DNA of 64,000 bases from Closterium sp. NIES-65 (lineage: Eukaryota > Streptophyta > Zygnematophyceae > Desmidiales > Closteriaceae). A program made the position numbers and the translations under genes. Below the pieces are notes generated by a model, which saw only the letters and a program-made list of their open reading frames with translations, did not search any database and was not told where the DNA came from. Shown one piece after another: positions 51,401-60,437 of this stretch (its first letter is position 1; each line of letters begins with the position of its first letter). The stretch spans positions 62,001 through 126,000 of the forward strand of contig CANXME010002467.1 of the NCBI GenBank assembly GCA_948144175.1. Reading direction: 5' to 3'.

Positions 51401-53924
51401 CTCCGCCTTCCCCTTCCGCCTTTCCCCCTCCGCCTTCCCCTCTCCACCTTCCCCTCTCCGCCTTCCCCCTCCACCTTTCCCCCTCCGCCTTCCCCTCTCC
51501 GCCTTCCCCCTCCGCCTTCCCCTCTCCGCCTTCCCCTCTCCGCCTTCCCCCTCCGCCTTCCCCCTCCGCCTTTCCCCCTCCGCCTTCCCCTCTCCGCCTT
51601 CCCCCTCCGCCTTCCCCTCTCCACCTTCCCCCTCCGCCTTCCCCTCTCCACCTTCCCCCTCCACCTTCCCCTCTCCACCTTCCCCCTCCGCCTTCCCCTC
51701 TCCGCCTTCCCCTCTCCGCCTTCCCCCTCCGCCTTCCCCCTCCGCCTTTCCCCCTCCGCCTTCCCCTCTCCGCCTTCCCCCTCCGCCTTCCCCTCTCCAC
51801 CTTCCCCCTCCGCCTTCCCCTCTCCACCTTCCCCCTCCACCTTCCCCTCTCCACCTTCCCCCCATCCATCGCAGGGCCGCTGCCTCCAGAGGGGCTGGCT
51901 GGCCAATCCCTCCTCTTGCTGCCGCCCAAACCGAGTGCAAGGGCGGCTGCTGGGCGGCAATCTGTCTGTTCTGGCGTCGCTGGTGGGGTCCAAATGGGTA
52001 GCGGGGCGGCGAGACACGTGCCGTTGCTGCTGCAGCAGCGGTGGTGGGGGTGCGGAGGACAGTGATGGCGCGGGGGGCAGTGATGGTTTGATTCTGATGC
52101 TGGAAGATGGTGAGAGTCGAGGCGTGTGTGGTGAGAGTCGAGGCGTGTGTGGTGAGAGTCGAGGCGTGTGTGGTGAGAGTCGAGGCGTGTGTGGTGAGAG
52201 TCGAGGCGTGTGTGGTGAGAGTCGAGGCGTGTGTGGTGAGAGTCGAGGCGTGTGTGGTGAGAGTCGAGGCGTGTGTGGTGAGAGTCGAGGCGTGTGTGGT
52301 GAGAGTCGAGGCGTGTGTGGTGAGAGTCGAGGCGTGTGTGGTGAGAGTCGAGGCGTGTGTGGTGAGAGTCGAGGCGTGTGTGGTGAGAGTCGAGGCGTGT
52401 GTGGTGAGAGTCGAGGCGTGTGTGGTGAGAGTCGAGGCGTGTGTGGTGAGAGTCGAGGCGTGTGTGGTGAGAGTCGAGGCGTGTGTGGTGAGAGTCGAGG
52501 CGTGTGTGGTGAGAGTCGAGGCGTGTGTGGTGAGAGTCGAGGCGTGTGTGGTGAGAGTCGAGGCGTGTGTGGTGAGAGTCGAGGCGTGTGTGGTGAGAGT
52601 CGAGGCGTGTGTGGTGTGATACTATGCGACCTGATGCAAGCGAGGCAGGCATGCATGCGGTGGGATGGGATGGAGTGGGATGGGATGGGGTGACATGTTC
52701 ATGATCCGCTAGGAATGGTGCGACTTCTGACCTCGCTTGGCTCGTCCTATGCAATGCCTTCTTGCCGGATTCAATCGAACGTTATGCTCTTCCTGCCATG
52801 TAACCTTGCACCACGCCCCCTTTTGCTGCATCTGTAGCCTAGCCACTGCCATGCCTCCGTAGTCCCAGTCACATTCCTCAAATCTTCCCATCCCGCCTCC
52901 TCATTCTCCCTGCTGCCCGTGCTGCCTGTGCCATGTGGCAGTGGGGGAGGAGGAGTACCGGGGGGATCGCATGCTGCACCAGACCAGCTGCTGTGCAACC
53001 TTGAACCACCCTCCCCGCTCATCAAGCGCCTTTCTCGTCTCTTCCCATCTCCGTGTCTCTGTGCTGCCCATGCCATGTGGCAGTGGGGGAGGAAGAGTAC
53101 CGGGTGGATCGCATGCTGCACCAGCTGCTGCCCTCTCTGCTGCCCTCGCTGCTCCCCCCCGCCCCTCCTCCCTGCCATGCTAGGGGATGCGCCCACTCAC
53201 ATGCTGCTGCCGCCCATTCTGCTGCCGCCCATTCTGCTGCCGCTGATGCTGCTGCCCATACTGCCACCCATGCGCCATGGAAGGACCTGGGCTCCTACCA
53301 TCATGCCCATGCGCCATGGAAGGACCTGGGCTCCTACCATCATGCCCATGCGCCATGGAAGGACCTGGGCTCCTACCATCATGCCCATGCGTGTTGCCCC
53401 GGCAGGGGGCACGGCACACAGGGCCATGTGACGGCCCTGTCAGGGCTGGTTCTGGGAACCTTCTCCAATTTCCAGGGCATGAGTGACGAGGCACGAGGTA
53501 TGCACGGGGTGTATCGGGTGCACGGGGTGTATCGGGTGCATGGGATGCTTTTGAGTCCAAGGCATGGGCCGCTGTGGCAGCTGCTCTTGACGCGCCCCAC
53601 AGTACTGCCTGCACCCTTCCCTCTGCACCACTGCCCTGCTTGGACAGTCATTCATTCCAAATGTTCCTTCTGTCATCCACAGCCGTTCATCTTACCTCTC
53701 ACTCCCCATTCCATCCACCGCACACAGAGAGTGTTCGACCAATCGTGGAGGAGCAGTACGGAGGCGACTGGGACAAGTGGTTCTGGCTGGGACAGGTGTC
53801 GCTCCCTCATTGGCTGCCGGTGCTGGCGGGGCTTCCCATTGGCCACACGAGTGACAACAGAGTGGCTCCTATTGGTGCTCTCGTGGAGCTTGATGTTGAA
53901 ACCGCAACGCTCACTGCACTGTGA
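48420..53924 (+). CDS. LD-carboxypeptidase-like protein (peptidase family S66)
   Basis: In bacteria this family trims the terminal D-Ala from murein tetrapeptides; streptophyte algae and mosses keep a plastid peptidoglycan pathway, so a plastid role is plausible. Six exons join in frame: 48420-48559, 49176-49946, 50265-50421, 51875-52109, 53084-53497, 53728-53924, giving 637 aa (bacterial forms about 300). Motifs: GDRVSIVAPAG near the start, AYLAGSD, ARGGYGCARLLPLLE (about 90-104), GFSDVTALH (about 295-303), SFHAPMP, LLGGNLSVLASLVGS (about 381), LEDVGEEEYRVDRML (catalytic-type Glu), ALSGLVLGTF and GLPIGHTSDNRV (catalytic-type His near 612). Extra length comes from a 170-aa Gly/Glu insert and a His/Ala insert with three 13-residue repeats. 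The exon 3 acceptor (50264) was chosen because the next AG gives a stop. The first 40 residues could be a short transit peptide, but this is weak. Confidence 0.87.
48545..48735. repeat. Copies of the LD-carboxypeptidase exon 1 donor
   Basis: GCGTCGTGGTGAGGCACGCA plus 13 bases occurs twice in full and once in part (48552-48625), including the real junction TCGTG/GTGAGG. It is followed by three 30-bp units GTGACGTACACACGCGCTCG. Confidence 0.88.
49050..49155. repeat. 22-bp pyrimidine repeat before exon 2 of LD-carboxypeptidase
   Basis: CTCCCCTCCCCCTCGTTCTG units, five copies, lie 20 bases from the acceptor and form its pyrimidine tract. Confidence 0.88.
50640..51868. repeat. Giant pyrimidine minisatellite in LD-carboxypeptidase intron 3
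   Basis: From about 50765 to 51865 the intron consists of CCGCCTTCCCCCT and CCGCCTTCCCCTCT units and ACCTTCC variants, about 80 in all with higher-order repeats, ending at the exon 4 acceptor. At 50655-50690 a copy of the exon 4 start (CCGCTGCCTCCGGAGGGGCT) marks the left end. The very long reading frames through it on both strands are due to the absence of stop codons in the repeat. Confidence 0.93.
52110..52615. repeat. 24-copy, 21-bp minisatellite starting at the exon 4 donor
   Basis: GTGAGAGTCGAGGCGTGTGTG is repeated 24 times without visible change. The first unit is the real 5' splice site of LD-carboxypeptidase exon 4 (GATG/GTGAGA at 52109/52110). Each following unit keeps TG/GTGAGA. 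There are no spacers of differing sequence. Confidence 0.95.
52943..53010 (+). repeat. Extra copy of the LD-carboxypeptidase exon 5 start
   Basis: The block repeats the acceptor context (GCCATGTGGCAG) and VGEEEYRGDRMLHQ, then diverges. It is upstream of the true exon at 53084 and has no donor. Confidence 0.85.
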
Positions 53925-54088
53925 TATTATATTCGATTTGATACGATTCAAGACAACAGAGTGGCTGCCATTGGTGCTCTCGTGGAGCTGGACGTTGAAA
54001 CCGCAACGCTCACTGCGCTGTAGCTTCCAGCCAACGCATGCAGTGAATGCGCTGGTTCTCAGAGCATGTAGCCTGTAGTGTAACCACA

Positions 54089-54124
<36 letters not shown>

Positions 54125-54657
54125 ACATCACTTATTCTGAAAGTTAAGTTGCTAACTAGCCCTAGCACCTCAACTCCAGCTGAAGTATTTTGTTACGAGA
54201 TATTGCTGCTGATAATAACGAGTACCGCTCCAGAGAGGATTTCCTTTGCCGGCGCTGCCGTCAATCTGCTCCTGTCGCAATTCCTCGCCTCGCTCGCTCC
54301 TCTCACTGGGTCACGTCAATAACAGCTCCACCGCACTACACCACCTTCACCGCCCTCCCCCGACCCCCCGCCACTGCCCCCCCGCGCACCACCCCATCAC
54401 TGCGCCCGCCACTTCTGCGCCTGCCTCTTCTTCGCGACCGTTCTCGCCTCTCCCGCCCCGCGCTTCACCCAATTACCGCGCCCTCCAGTCCTGATTGTGC
54501 GCTAATTCGCGCGGCGTTCTCTCCCCCCTGCGCTGCGCGGTTCCCGCCGCCACCTCGCCGCCGCCGGCTTCCGCCGACTTCCGCCGGCTGAGAGGCGCAA
54601 GAACTAGTAACCGCCTGCCAACAGTCGCGGGGAAACCGCCGCCAGCGCCGCGGCGCA
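53925..54657. other. 3' region of LD-carboxypeptidase and promoter of the ATG22-like gene
   Basis: Bases 53952-54023 repeat the last 72 bases of LD-carboxypeptidase exon 6 including a stop (TAG for TGA). An (AT)n run of about 16 units lies at 54090-54122. Bases 54130-54657 are 5' flanking sequence of the next gene, becoming very C-rich from 54330; no TATA box is obvious. Confidence 0.7.
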
Positions 54658-57600
54658 ATGACGGGGGGCTTCGCGCCGATGGAGATCGACGGGGAGAGCT
54701 CGCGCGCGGCGCCCGCGGGGAAGCGCGAGGTGTGGGCGTGGTACGGGTACGACGCGGCGGTGGCGGGATTCTACTCCGCCGCGCTGCCCATCTTCTTCCC
54801 CCTGCTCCTCGTCGCGCTCGCGTCGGAATACGCGTGGCAGCACGCGGCGTCGCCGCAGCCGCCCGCGTGCAGCGCGGACGTGACGAGCGATTGCCTGCAG
54901 TGCGTGCCGGGGAAGGGCACGCAGCTGCAGACCTCGGCGGGGTGAGGAATGAGGCGAGGGGGGAAGAGGTAGGTGGGGGGGGGTTGAGGGTACTCGGGGG
55001 AGCAAGTGAACGCGCGCGAGTTGGTTCGCGCGCGACTCAGGAGGTTTGGCTGAGCGGACGTGACGAGAGAGTGCCTGCAGTGCGTGCCGGGGAAAGGCAC
55101 GCTGTGGAAAGGACACTGGGATTGGCCTCTGGTCTGGCGCCGGAAGGGCTACAAGCTGAGTGCTTGGGAGGCGTGGGCGCGCTCACCCGCTATGCAAACA
55201 TGCTCTTTTAGCCCAGTTGGTTAGCGAACTTGACACACGCAACTGCAGACGTCCGCGGGGGAAGGGGGAGGGGGAATTGGGGGAGGATGTACCTGGGAAT
55301 TGCGCCCAGCAGCGGCGGCGCCCACCCCCACCCCGCAAGGACACGGAGGCGAAGAAAAATATAATTCCCACAATGCGGTGTCAGACTCTTTTCAGAACGG
55401 ATCCTCTTTAACCCACCTCCCTCACTCCCCCCATCCCCCCCTCTGCCCCCCTTCCCCCCTTCTCCTTCCTGCCCCCCTCCCTTCCTGCTCCCCCAGGTAC
55501 ACTGCGGTCCCCATTCCCGGCATCCTGGTGGCGGGCAGCGGCAACGTGAACCCGGTCCCGTGAAAGAGTTTCCTGCCGGTGACTGCAAACTTTCAACACG
55601 AGTCATTTTGCACCTCGCCACCCCCCATCCAGGTACACGGAGGCCCCCATGCCGGGTATCCCAGTGGCAGGCGGGGGCAGCATCAACCCGGTGTCGTTCG
55701 CGACGGCCATGCTGGGCGTGTCCGTGCTCTTTGAGGTCGCTGCGTTTGTCACTGTTGGGCCCCTTGCTGACTTTGGCCGTGGGCGCAAGCAGGTACATAG
55801 ATGCCTCCGTGATGGGGGAGAGAGCGAATCGCAACGGCCATGCTGGGCGTGTCCTTTGTCACTGTCAGCCCGCTTGCTGACTTTGGCCGTGGGGGGAAAA
55901 TGGGTAGGGGGGGCGAAGGGGGGGAGGAGTGCGGGGGGAGAGGGAATGGGGAAAAGGGGGAAACAGGTGGGGGGTGGGGTGGGAGGAGTGAGCGGAGAGA
56001 GGGATTGGGAGCGGGAAGGGGTACATGGGAAGGTGGAAGAAGGAAGAAGGGGTTAGGAGGGAAGTGGAAGAAGGGGTTAGGAGGGAAGTGGAAGAAGGGG
56101 TTAGGAGGGAAGTGGAAGAAGGGGTTAGGAGGGAAGTGGAAGAAGGGGTTAGGAGGGAAGTGGAAGAAGGGGTTAGGAGGGAAGTGGAAGAAGGGGTTAG
56201 GAGGGAAGTGGAAGAAGGGGTTAGGAGGGAAGTGGAAGAAGGGGTTAGGAGGGAAGTGGAAGAAGGGGTTAGGAGGGAAGTGGAAGAAGGGGTTAGGAGG
56301 GAAGTGGAAGAAGGGTTTAGGAGGGAAGTGGAAGAAGGGTTTAGGAGGGAAGTGGAAGAAGGGGTTAGGAGGGAAGTGGAAGAAGGGGTTAGGAGGGAAG
56401 TGGAAGAAGGGGTTAGGAGGGAAGTGGAAGAAGGGATGGCCATGCCATGCCATGCCATGCCATGCCATGCCATGCCATGTGTATTGTCTCAAAGTGTAAC
56501 AATCACTGGACTGTCAACCCGGCAGCACATGTGCTCCTGCACGTGTCGCTGCTGCAGCCTCTCACCTCCTCTCTTGCGCCTCTCACGTCCTCTCTTGCGC
56601 CTCTCATTCCTTTTCAACGCCTTCCCCCATCACTCGCCTGCCCCTCCCTCCCCCCTCCCCCATACAGCTACTGCAGGTACGCACGTACATGGGAGCAGCG
56701 GCGTGTTTGCTCTTAAGTGGCTTCCAAGCTTATACATTTAAAACTCATCTCCTCTCTCCCCCTCCCCCTCCTACTCCCCGTAACAGCTACTGCAAGTGGG
56801 CACGTACATGGGAGCAGTGGCGTGTGTGCTCTGCCTCGTCCTCGCCTCGCCGGCCCTGTGGTGGCTCGCCGCCGTGCTGCTTGTCATCGCCAACATTGGC
56901 TACGGCATCGCCACCGTTGCTTACTACAGGTGACCACAGCCCCGCCACTGCTACAGGTGACCACAGCCCCGCCACTGCTACCTATGTGGTTGTGCCAACA
57001 GATTGTGCCAGAGTTACACTCTCGCACCTCCTACCTTCAGCTCTTCAGCCCTGGCCCCACTCCAGCTCAGCCACCTGGCAGTGCTGGTAAACACGTTTTC
57101 CAGCGTGGCAGAGCAACTGCCAGACACGCATCACAATCACTCACCCAGAGAACCCCGTACTCCCACTTCAATTCCCCCCCATTTCCCCCCCCCCCTCCTC
57201 CCCCACCCCCAGTCTACTTGGCAAAGCTGGCGAACGCATCCCCCGAGGTGCAGCTAGCAGAAAATGCACCGCCTGAGGCACCCCGTACACTCCCCTCCCT
57301 CTCCCCCCTCCCTCCCCAATCTACCTGGCAGTGCTGGTGACCGCTCCCCTGAGGTGCAGTGCAGGTGTAGCAGGCAGAGACGCATGGCCTGAGGCACCCA
57401 ATACCCTCCTACCCTCCCCCTCTCCGCCCCATGTACACGTAGACAGCTACAGACTGAGGCCGCGTTGCGTGCAGACTGAGGCACCCATACCTCCCCCACG
57501 CTCCCCCTCTTGTCCTCCCCACCCACCTCCCTCCCCCCAGCTACCTGGCAGTGCTGGTGGACGCGTCCCCCGAGGTGCAGCAGGCAGAGGCGGCGGGACT

Positions 57601-59753
57601 GCCGGTGCAGGCGGTGGTGGAGATGCGCGAGCAGGTGGGGCGGGGTACAGAGGGATTCTTAGGATTAATCCAAGGTGCCCAAGGAGCATGTGGGATGAGA
57701 TGAGGGCGCAGGTGCGGGTGGGTGGGATGAGACAGGTTGTCTTCAAATAGAGTCACACTTCTCATTTTTATCAAACGAGAGGGAACAGGCAACAGGCACC
57801 CGAAGTGCAGCAGGCAAAGGAGGCGGGGCTGCCAGTGCAGGCCGTGGTGGTGGAGATGCAAATGGGACACGGTGCAAATGGGTTCTTAGAATTCCGTTGA
57901 GCAGGTGGGTAGAAGGAGCATGTAGTTAGGGTGAGGGAGCAAGCATTTTGAAGCATCTCTGATTTCATATCCTCCCCCACCCCCTCTCCTCCCCATCACC
58001 ATTCACCTTCCATTCGATCACCACCCGTGCCTTGCCCAACCATTCCCGCCATGCCCAACTGTCCCCTCAATGCCCACCAACCCCCCATGCCCAATTCGCA
58101 CATGCCCCCAGCAGGTGGAGATGTGTGCCACAGCGGTTGCCTGTGCCAGTGCAGTGTCCATCGCCGTCACCCTCCTTGCAACTAACAGAGCATTTCGTGC
58201 CCCTGGCCCGTGCCCCACCATTCCCACCCTCACCAGGTAGAGAATCGCCTCTCCCTCACGGCAGTCGCCTGTGCCAGTGCCGCCTCCATCATCGTAACCC
58301 TCCTCGCCCTCGCCGCCACGCTCCCCACCTCCTCGCCTGCCCTCAAGCTGCGCCTCGCAGTGGCCCTCTGCGGCGCCTGGTGGATCCTCCTCGCGCTGCC
58401 CACCTTCGCCTTCCTCAAAGCCCGCCCCGGCCCCGCCCTCCCCCCGGGCTCGCCCCTGCGAGTCTTCTCCGGGTGGCGCCATCTCGGCGCCATTCTGGCC
58501 GAGGCGCGGCGGTACCGCAACGCGTTTGCGTTCCTGGTGTGCTACTTTGTGTACGCGGATGGCTACACCACCATCATGCAGGTGACTTTTGTGTCATGCA
58601 AATGCATTTTGTGTCAGTTCCTGTAGTCGACTCAAAACTCACCTTGTTTGCGTTCCTGGTGTGCTACTGTGTGTATGCGGACGGCTACACCATCATGCAG
58701 ATGACTTTTGTGTCATGCAGATGACTTTTGTGTCATGCAGATGACTTTTGTGTCATGCAGATGGCTTTTGTGTTGGTTCCTGTAGTCGACTCAAAACTCA
58801 CCTTGTTTGCGTTCCTGGTGTGCTACTGTGTGTATGCGGGCGGCTACACCACCATCATGCAGATCGGCGTGCTGTTTGGCCAGAGGGAGCTCTGCCTCTC
58901 CACGGGAGCTACTGTTCTGCTCGCCTGCTGCGTCTTCCTCTTCGCGCTCCTCGGCACGCCACTCGCCTTCTGGCTGCAGCGCGTGTCCGGGCTGCACAAT
59001 AAAGCCATGGTCTGCGTGCTTATAGCGGGGATGATTCCCCTCCCGCTCTGGGGCCTGCTCGGGTACCTGACACCGGACGGCGGTGTGGGGTTGAAGTCAG
59101 CGTGGGAGCTGTATGTGTTTGCGGGGTGGTTCGGGGTGCTGCTGGGGCCATTGTCGTCGTACTCGCGCACACTGTTCATTGATATGATCCCCGTGGGGAG
59201 AGAGGGCGCCTTCTTCTCACTCTACTCCGTCAGCGACAAGGGCTCCTCCTGGCTCGGGCCCTTCATTGTCGCTGTCATTGTACAGGTGGGATGCGGTGGA
59301 GTGCGGTGGGGGGGAATGGGAAGGGTTGTTTTGATGAGAGGGTTATGGGAGGAGGAAGGGAGAGGGTGCCTTCTTCTCGCTCCACTCTGTCAGAAACAAG
59401 GGCTCTCCCTGGCTCGGCCTGTTAATTGTTGCTATCATTGTGCAGCAACATACCATTCACGTCACATACCATGCCTCCCTCACATGCCACCCTGCCCTTA
59501 CAATCCCTTTCCTCCTTCCCTTTCTCCACTATCGTTCCAGGCCACGGGGGAGCTACGGGCGTCCTTCTTCTACATCCTGGCGGTAATGCTGCTGCCACTG
59601 ATCGCGCTAGTACTGGCGGTGGACCATGCACGCGGCATCACGGATGCAGGGCGCAGCAGCCGCAGCCGGGCGGGCGACACGGGCATCGCTCAGGACGACC
59701 AGCCCAATGTGGTGGGCGGCGTCGTGCCGTATACTGCCATGCGCGCTCACTGA
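54658..59753 (+). CDS. ATG22/UMF1-like major facilitator membrane transporter
   Basis: Members of this family export amino acids from the vacuole after autophagy in yeast; plant roles are little known. Seven exons join in frame: 54658-54941, 55633-55792, 56787-56929, 57541-57634, 58237-58581, 58863-59285, 59541-59753, giving 553 aa, close to the family length. The N-terminus has REVWAWYGYDAAVAGFYSAA, typical of the UMF1 start before helix 1. Helices follow in exons 2, 3, 5 and 6. Family marks are PLADFGRGRKQ, ADGYTTIMQ-IGVLFGQRELCL across the exon 5/6 junction, LWGLLGYL, ELYVFAGWFG, GPLSSYSRTLF and GREGAFFSLYSVSDKGSSWLGP. The C-terminus is a short hydrophilic tail. Edges of exons 1 to 6 recur in the introns. 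Confidence 0.9.
55050..55565 (+). repeat. Extra copies of ATG22-like exons 1 and 2
   Basis: Bases 55054-55105 repeat the exon 1 end (CLQCVPGKGT). Bases 55227-55250 repeat ACGCA-CTGCAGAC near its donor. Bases 55498-55562 repeat the exon 2 acceptor and start (YTAVPIPGILVAGSGNVNP), then hit a TGA. Confidence 0.87.
55826..56432. repeat. Copy of exon 2 end and 24-bp minisatellite in intron 2
   Basis: Bases 55828-55897 repeat the end of ATG22-like exon 2 with a 27-base deletion. From 56034 to 56432 GGGAAGTGGAAGAAGGGGTT plus AGGA is repeated about 16 times with two G/T variants. CATGC units follow to 56480. Confidence 0.92.
56655..56985 (+). repeat. Copies of both edges of ATG22-like exon 3
   Basis: Bases 56665-56716 repeat the acceptor and start of exon 3. 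At 56926-56980 the exon 3 donor context CTACAGGTGACCACAGCCCC plus 7 bases occurs twice in tandem. Confidence 0.85.
57060..57860 (+). repeat. Four or more copies of ATG22-like exon 4
   Basis: Blocks near 57064-57115, 57208-57262 and 57319-57400 repeat the exon 4 start (YLAVLVDASPEVQ), and 57790-57855 repeats its second half (QQAEAAGLPVQAVVEM). Only 57541-57634 has both splice sites and the correct phase. Confidence 0.85.
58105..58862 (+). repeat. Copies of both edges of ATG22-like exon 5
   Basis: Bases 58108-58190 repeat the exon start (AVACASAxSIxVTLLA). Bases 58640-58699 and 58797-58862 repeat its end (FAFLVCYCVYAxGYT). The last copy runs directly into exon 6 and supplies its AG acceptor. 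A 20-bp unit GATGACTTTTGTGTCATGCA (three copies, 58700-58760) lies between. Confidence 0.87.
59365..59447 (+). repeat. Copy of the ATG22-like exon 6 end
   Basis: It repeats the GAFFSLYSVSDKGSSWLG region and ends in the same GTGCAG context, with substitutions that break the protein. Confidence 0.85.
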
Positions 59754-59948
59754 CTGGCTGTGGCTCTGGTTGTGCCGCACTGACTGCCTGTGCCGCACTG
59801 ACTAGATGGTGCTGCAATGCTTCTTGACCCTAAACCCCATACGCCTCATACACGGACCAGCTGTTCCCCACACCACTATGAGCATGTACTGGGTGGGTGG
59901 CTGGCTGTACGGCACTGCAGTCACTCTGTTACTATGTGCGCACACAAT

Positions 59949-60400
59949 TGTTGGAAACAACTAACTTAAGCGCCTCTGTCGTGTCGAAACACCAAGACAC
60001 AAGCGAAGCGAAACATATCGAAGCACCAGCGAGTCAACCCTCGGAGGTTGAAGTAACTGCTGGAGCCTGGAGGTTACGCGAAAGTCAAAGGTCAGCGACC
60101 TTTGACCTGACAAATACAGCGCGACAGCAAGGACACACAACTGACTCGTTACGGAGCAGTTGCCCGAGTCGTCATTGTATCAAACCGCAACAGCAATGGT
60201 AAAGTAGTTATAACTGCATCTCTTCATATTCCTTGTACTCTTATATAATCTTGTATCTCCTTGTCTTAATCAATCTACTTTGCCCTCACATACTAGCGCA
60301 AGGTGGTTCACAACTCTTTATTAAACGCTTTTGCTATTACATCAGTCCTACCAGGAGTTTATTCCTGTAAAAGATCCTAGGGGCTTTTCTCAGTCCAACA
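59949..60400 (+). repeat. Copia G 5' LTR (452 bp)
   Basis: The ends TGTTGGA and TCCAACA form an inverted pair. TTATATAATC at 60240-60249 is a TATA-like candidate. The LTR has no inserts and shows the empty sites of both MITEs present in the Copia D LTR. Confidence 0.88.
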
Positions 60401-60437
60401 TGGTATGAGAGCAGTCAGGACAAACTCCACTATCAAG

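Noticed and set aside
52110-52615. CRISPR-like regular repeat array
   Set aside because: The 21-bp units follow each other without spacers, in an intron of a eukaryotic gene.
50429-52754. Very long reading frames (500-700 codons) on both strands
   Set aside because: They run through the C/T minisatellite and the 21-bp donor array, which contain no stop codons in several frames. The encoded repeats match no family, and the real exons of LD-carboxypeptidase lie in the same region.
55498-55562. First candidate for ATG22-like exon 2
   Set aside because: It has a good acceptor but runs into a stop after 60 bases and lacks the helix. The block at 55633-55792 has both sites and the right phase.
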